From NCBI GenBank assembly GCA_016842045.1, contig JAEVEY010000157.1, forward strand, positions 1 to 42,249: a stretch of DNA of 42,249 nt, in the 5' to 3' direction. The position numbers and the translations under genes were made by a program. This document shows, in pieces, positions 41,984-42,249 of this stretch (position 1 is its first letter; every line of letters starts with the position of its first letter). This DNA is from Candidatus Thermoflexus sinensis (lineage in GTDB: Bacteria; Chloroflexota; Anaerolineae; Thermoflexales; Thermoflexaceae). Under the pieces are notes generated by a model, which saw nothing but the letters and a program-made list of their open reading frames with translations, ran no database searches and was not told where the DNA came from.

Positions 41984-42249
41984 GGTCCCCTCCGGAACGT
42001 TCGGAAAGCCTGTGAGGATAGAGGTATACCGGTGAAGCCATACGGGCGGCGCGGATGGATGGAGCGCGCAAGCCGCCCGGATGGATCAAGGGGAGGCGCT
42101 GGGTGATCTTTCCGCCCTCCCCCTGGCCTGGCCTTTCGGTCGAGGCCGGGGGCGGTCGGGGGTGAGGATAGAAAGGGAGCCGCCTCCGAAAGGCGAGCAT
42201 CACCGGAAAGGGGCAATGAGGGTCGGAAGAGGTCACGTGGGTTGAACCG

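Overview
The window looks like a chromosomal segment of a thermophilic, GC-rich member of the Chloroflexota, plausibly an Anaerolineae/Thermoflexus-like organism. This is an inference from several traits: secreted and membrane proteins with Pro/Thr 'PTPTP' linkers, long branched-chain amino acid ABC permeases, a DUF6754-type membrane protein, and an arginine-rich, GC-biased codon style. No rRNA, tRNA or CRISPR array was found.

Layout. Positions 1-3659 (minus strand) hold the 5' end of an unidentified gene, a two-receiver LuxR-type response regulator and a GAF-domain histidine kinase. Positions 3916-5524 hold a thioredoxin-reductase-like ferredoxin/flavodoxin-NADP reductase and a DUF1992 protein. 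Positions 5838-18468 are a transport island: a complete branched-chain amino acid ABC system (livK-H-M-G-F order), a polar amino acid binding lipoprotein with one permease but no ATPase nearby, and an oligopeptide/dipeptide transporter (two permeases, two ATPases) with no binding protein. Next come a LysM/lamin-tail protein (minus), ftsY, and prfB with a programmed +1 frameshift. They are followed by a MerR-like HTH regulator overlapping a sortase, a DUF6391 protein, holA, an RlmI-like rRNA methyltransferase and a small membrane protein.

Positions 28091-37642 hold a group of poorly described genes: MoxR AAA+ ATPase, a 73-aa protein, a DUF6754 membrane protein, a multi-pass membrane protein, a double zinc-ribbon membrane protein with a long acidic linker, another membrane protein, a MutL-like ASKHA ATPase, a KOW-ended protein, and a small protein ending in a canonical LPQTG sortase signal. 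It is the best candidate here for an undescribed system; a promoter at 29223, ATGA coupling at 29502 and an intrinsic terminator at 33130 show at least two transcription units.

Positions 37764-41983 (minus) encode the pantothenate/CoA entry pathway in the order panB-panE-panC-coaX, interrupted by repeat-filled gaps.

The intergenic DNA is unusually structured. I see two families of non-autonomous, MITE-like insertions with identifiable target duplications: family A with 16-bp TAGGAGTTACGCAGTT ends and 5-6-bp duplications, and family B with GTTGC/GCAAC ends and 9-bp duplications. Both carry long hairpins with a GAA loop whose arms differ between copies yet stay paired. Similar hairpins stand alone at many other gene boundaries. 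There is also a 97-bp tandem repeat upstream of panC.
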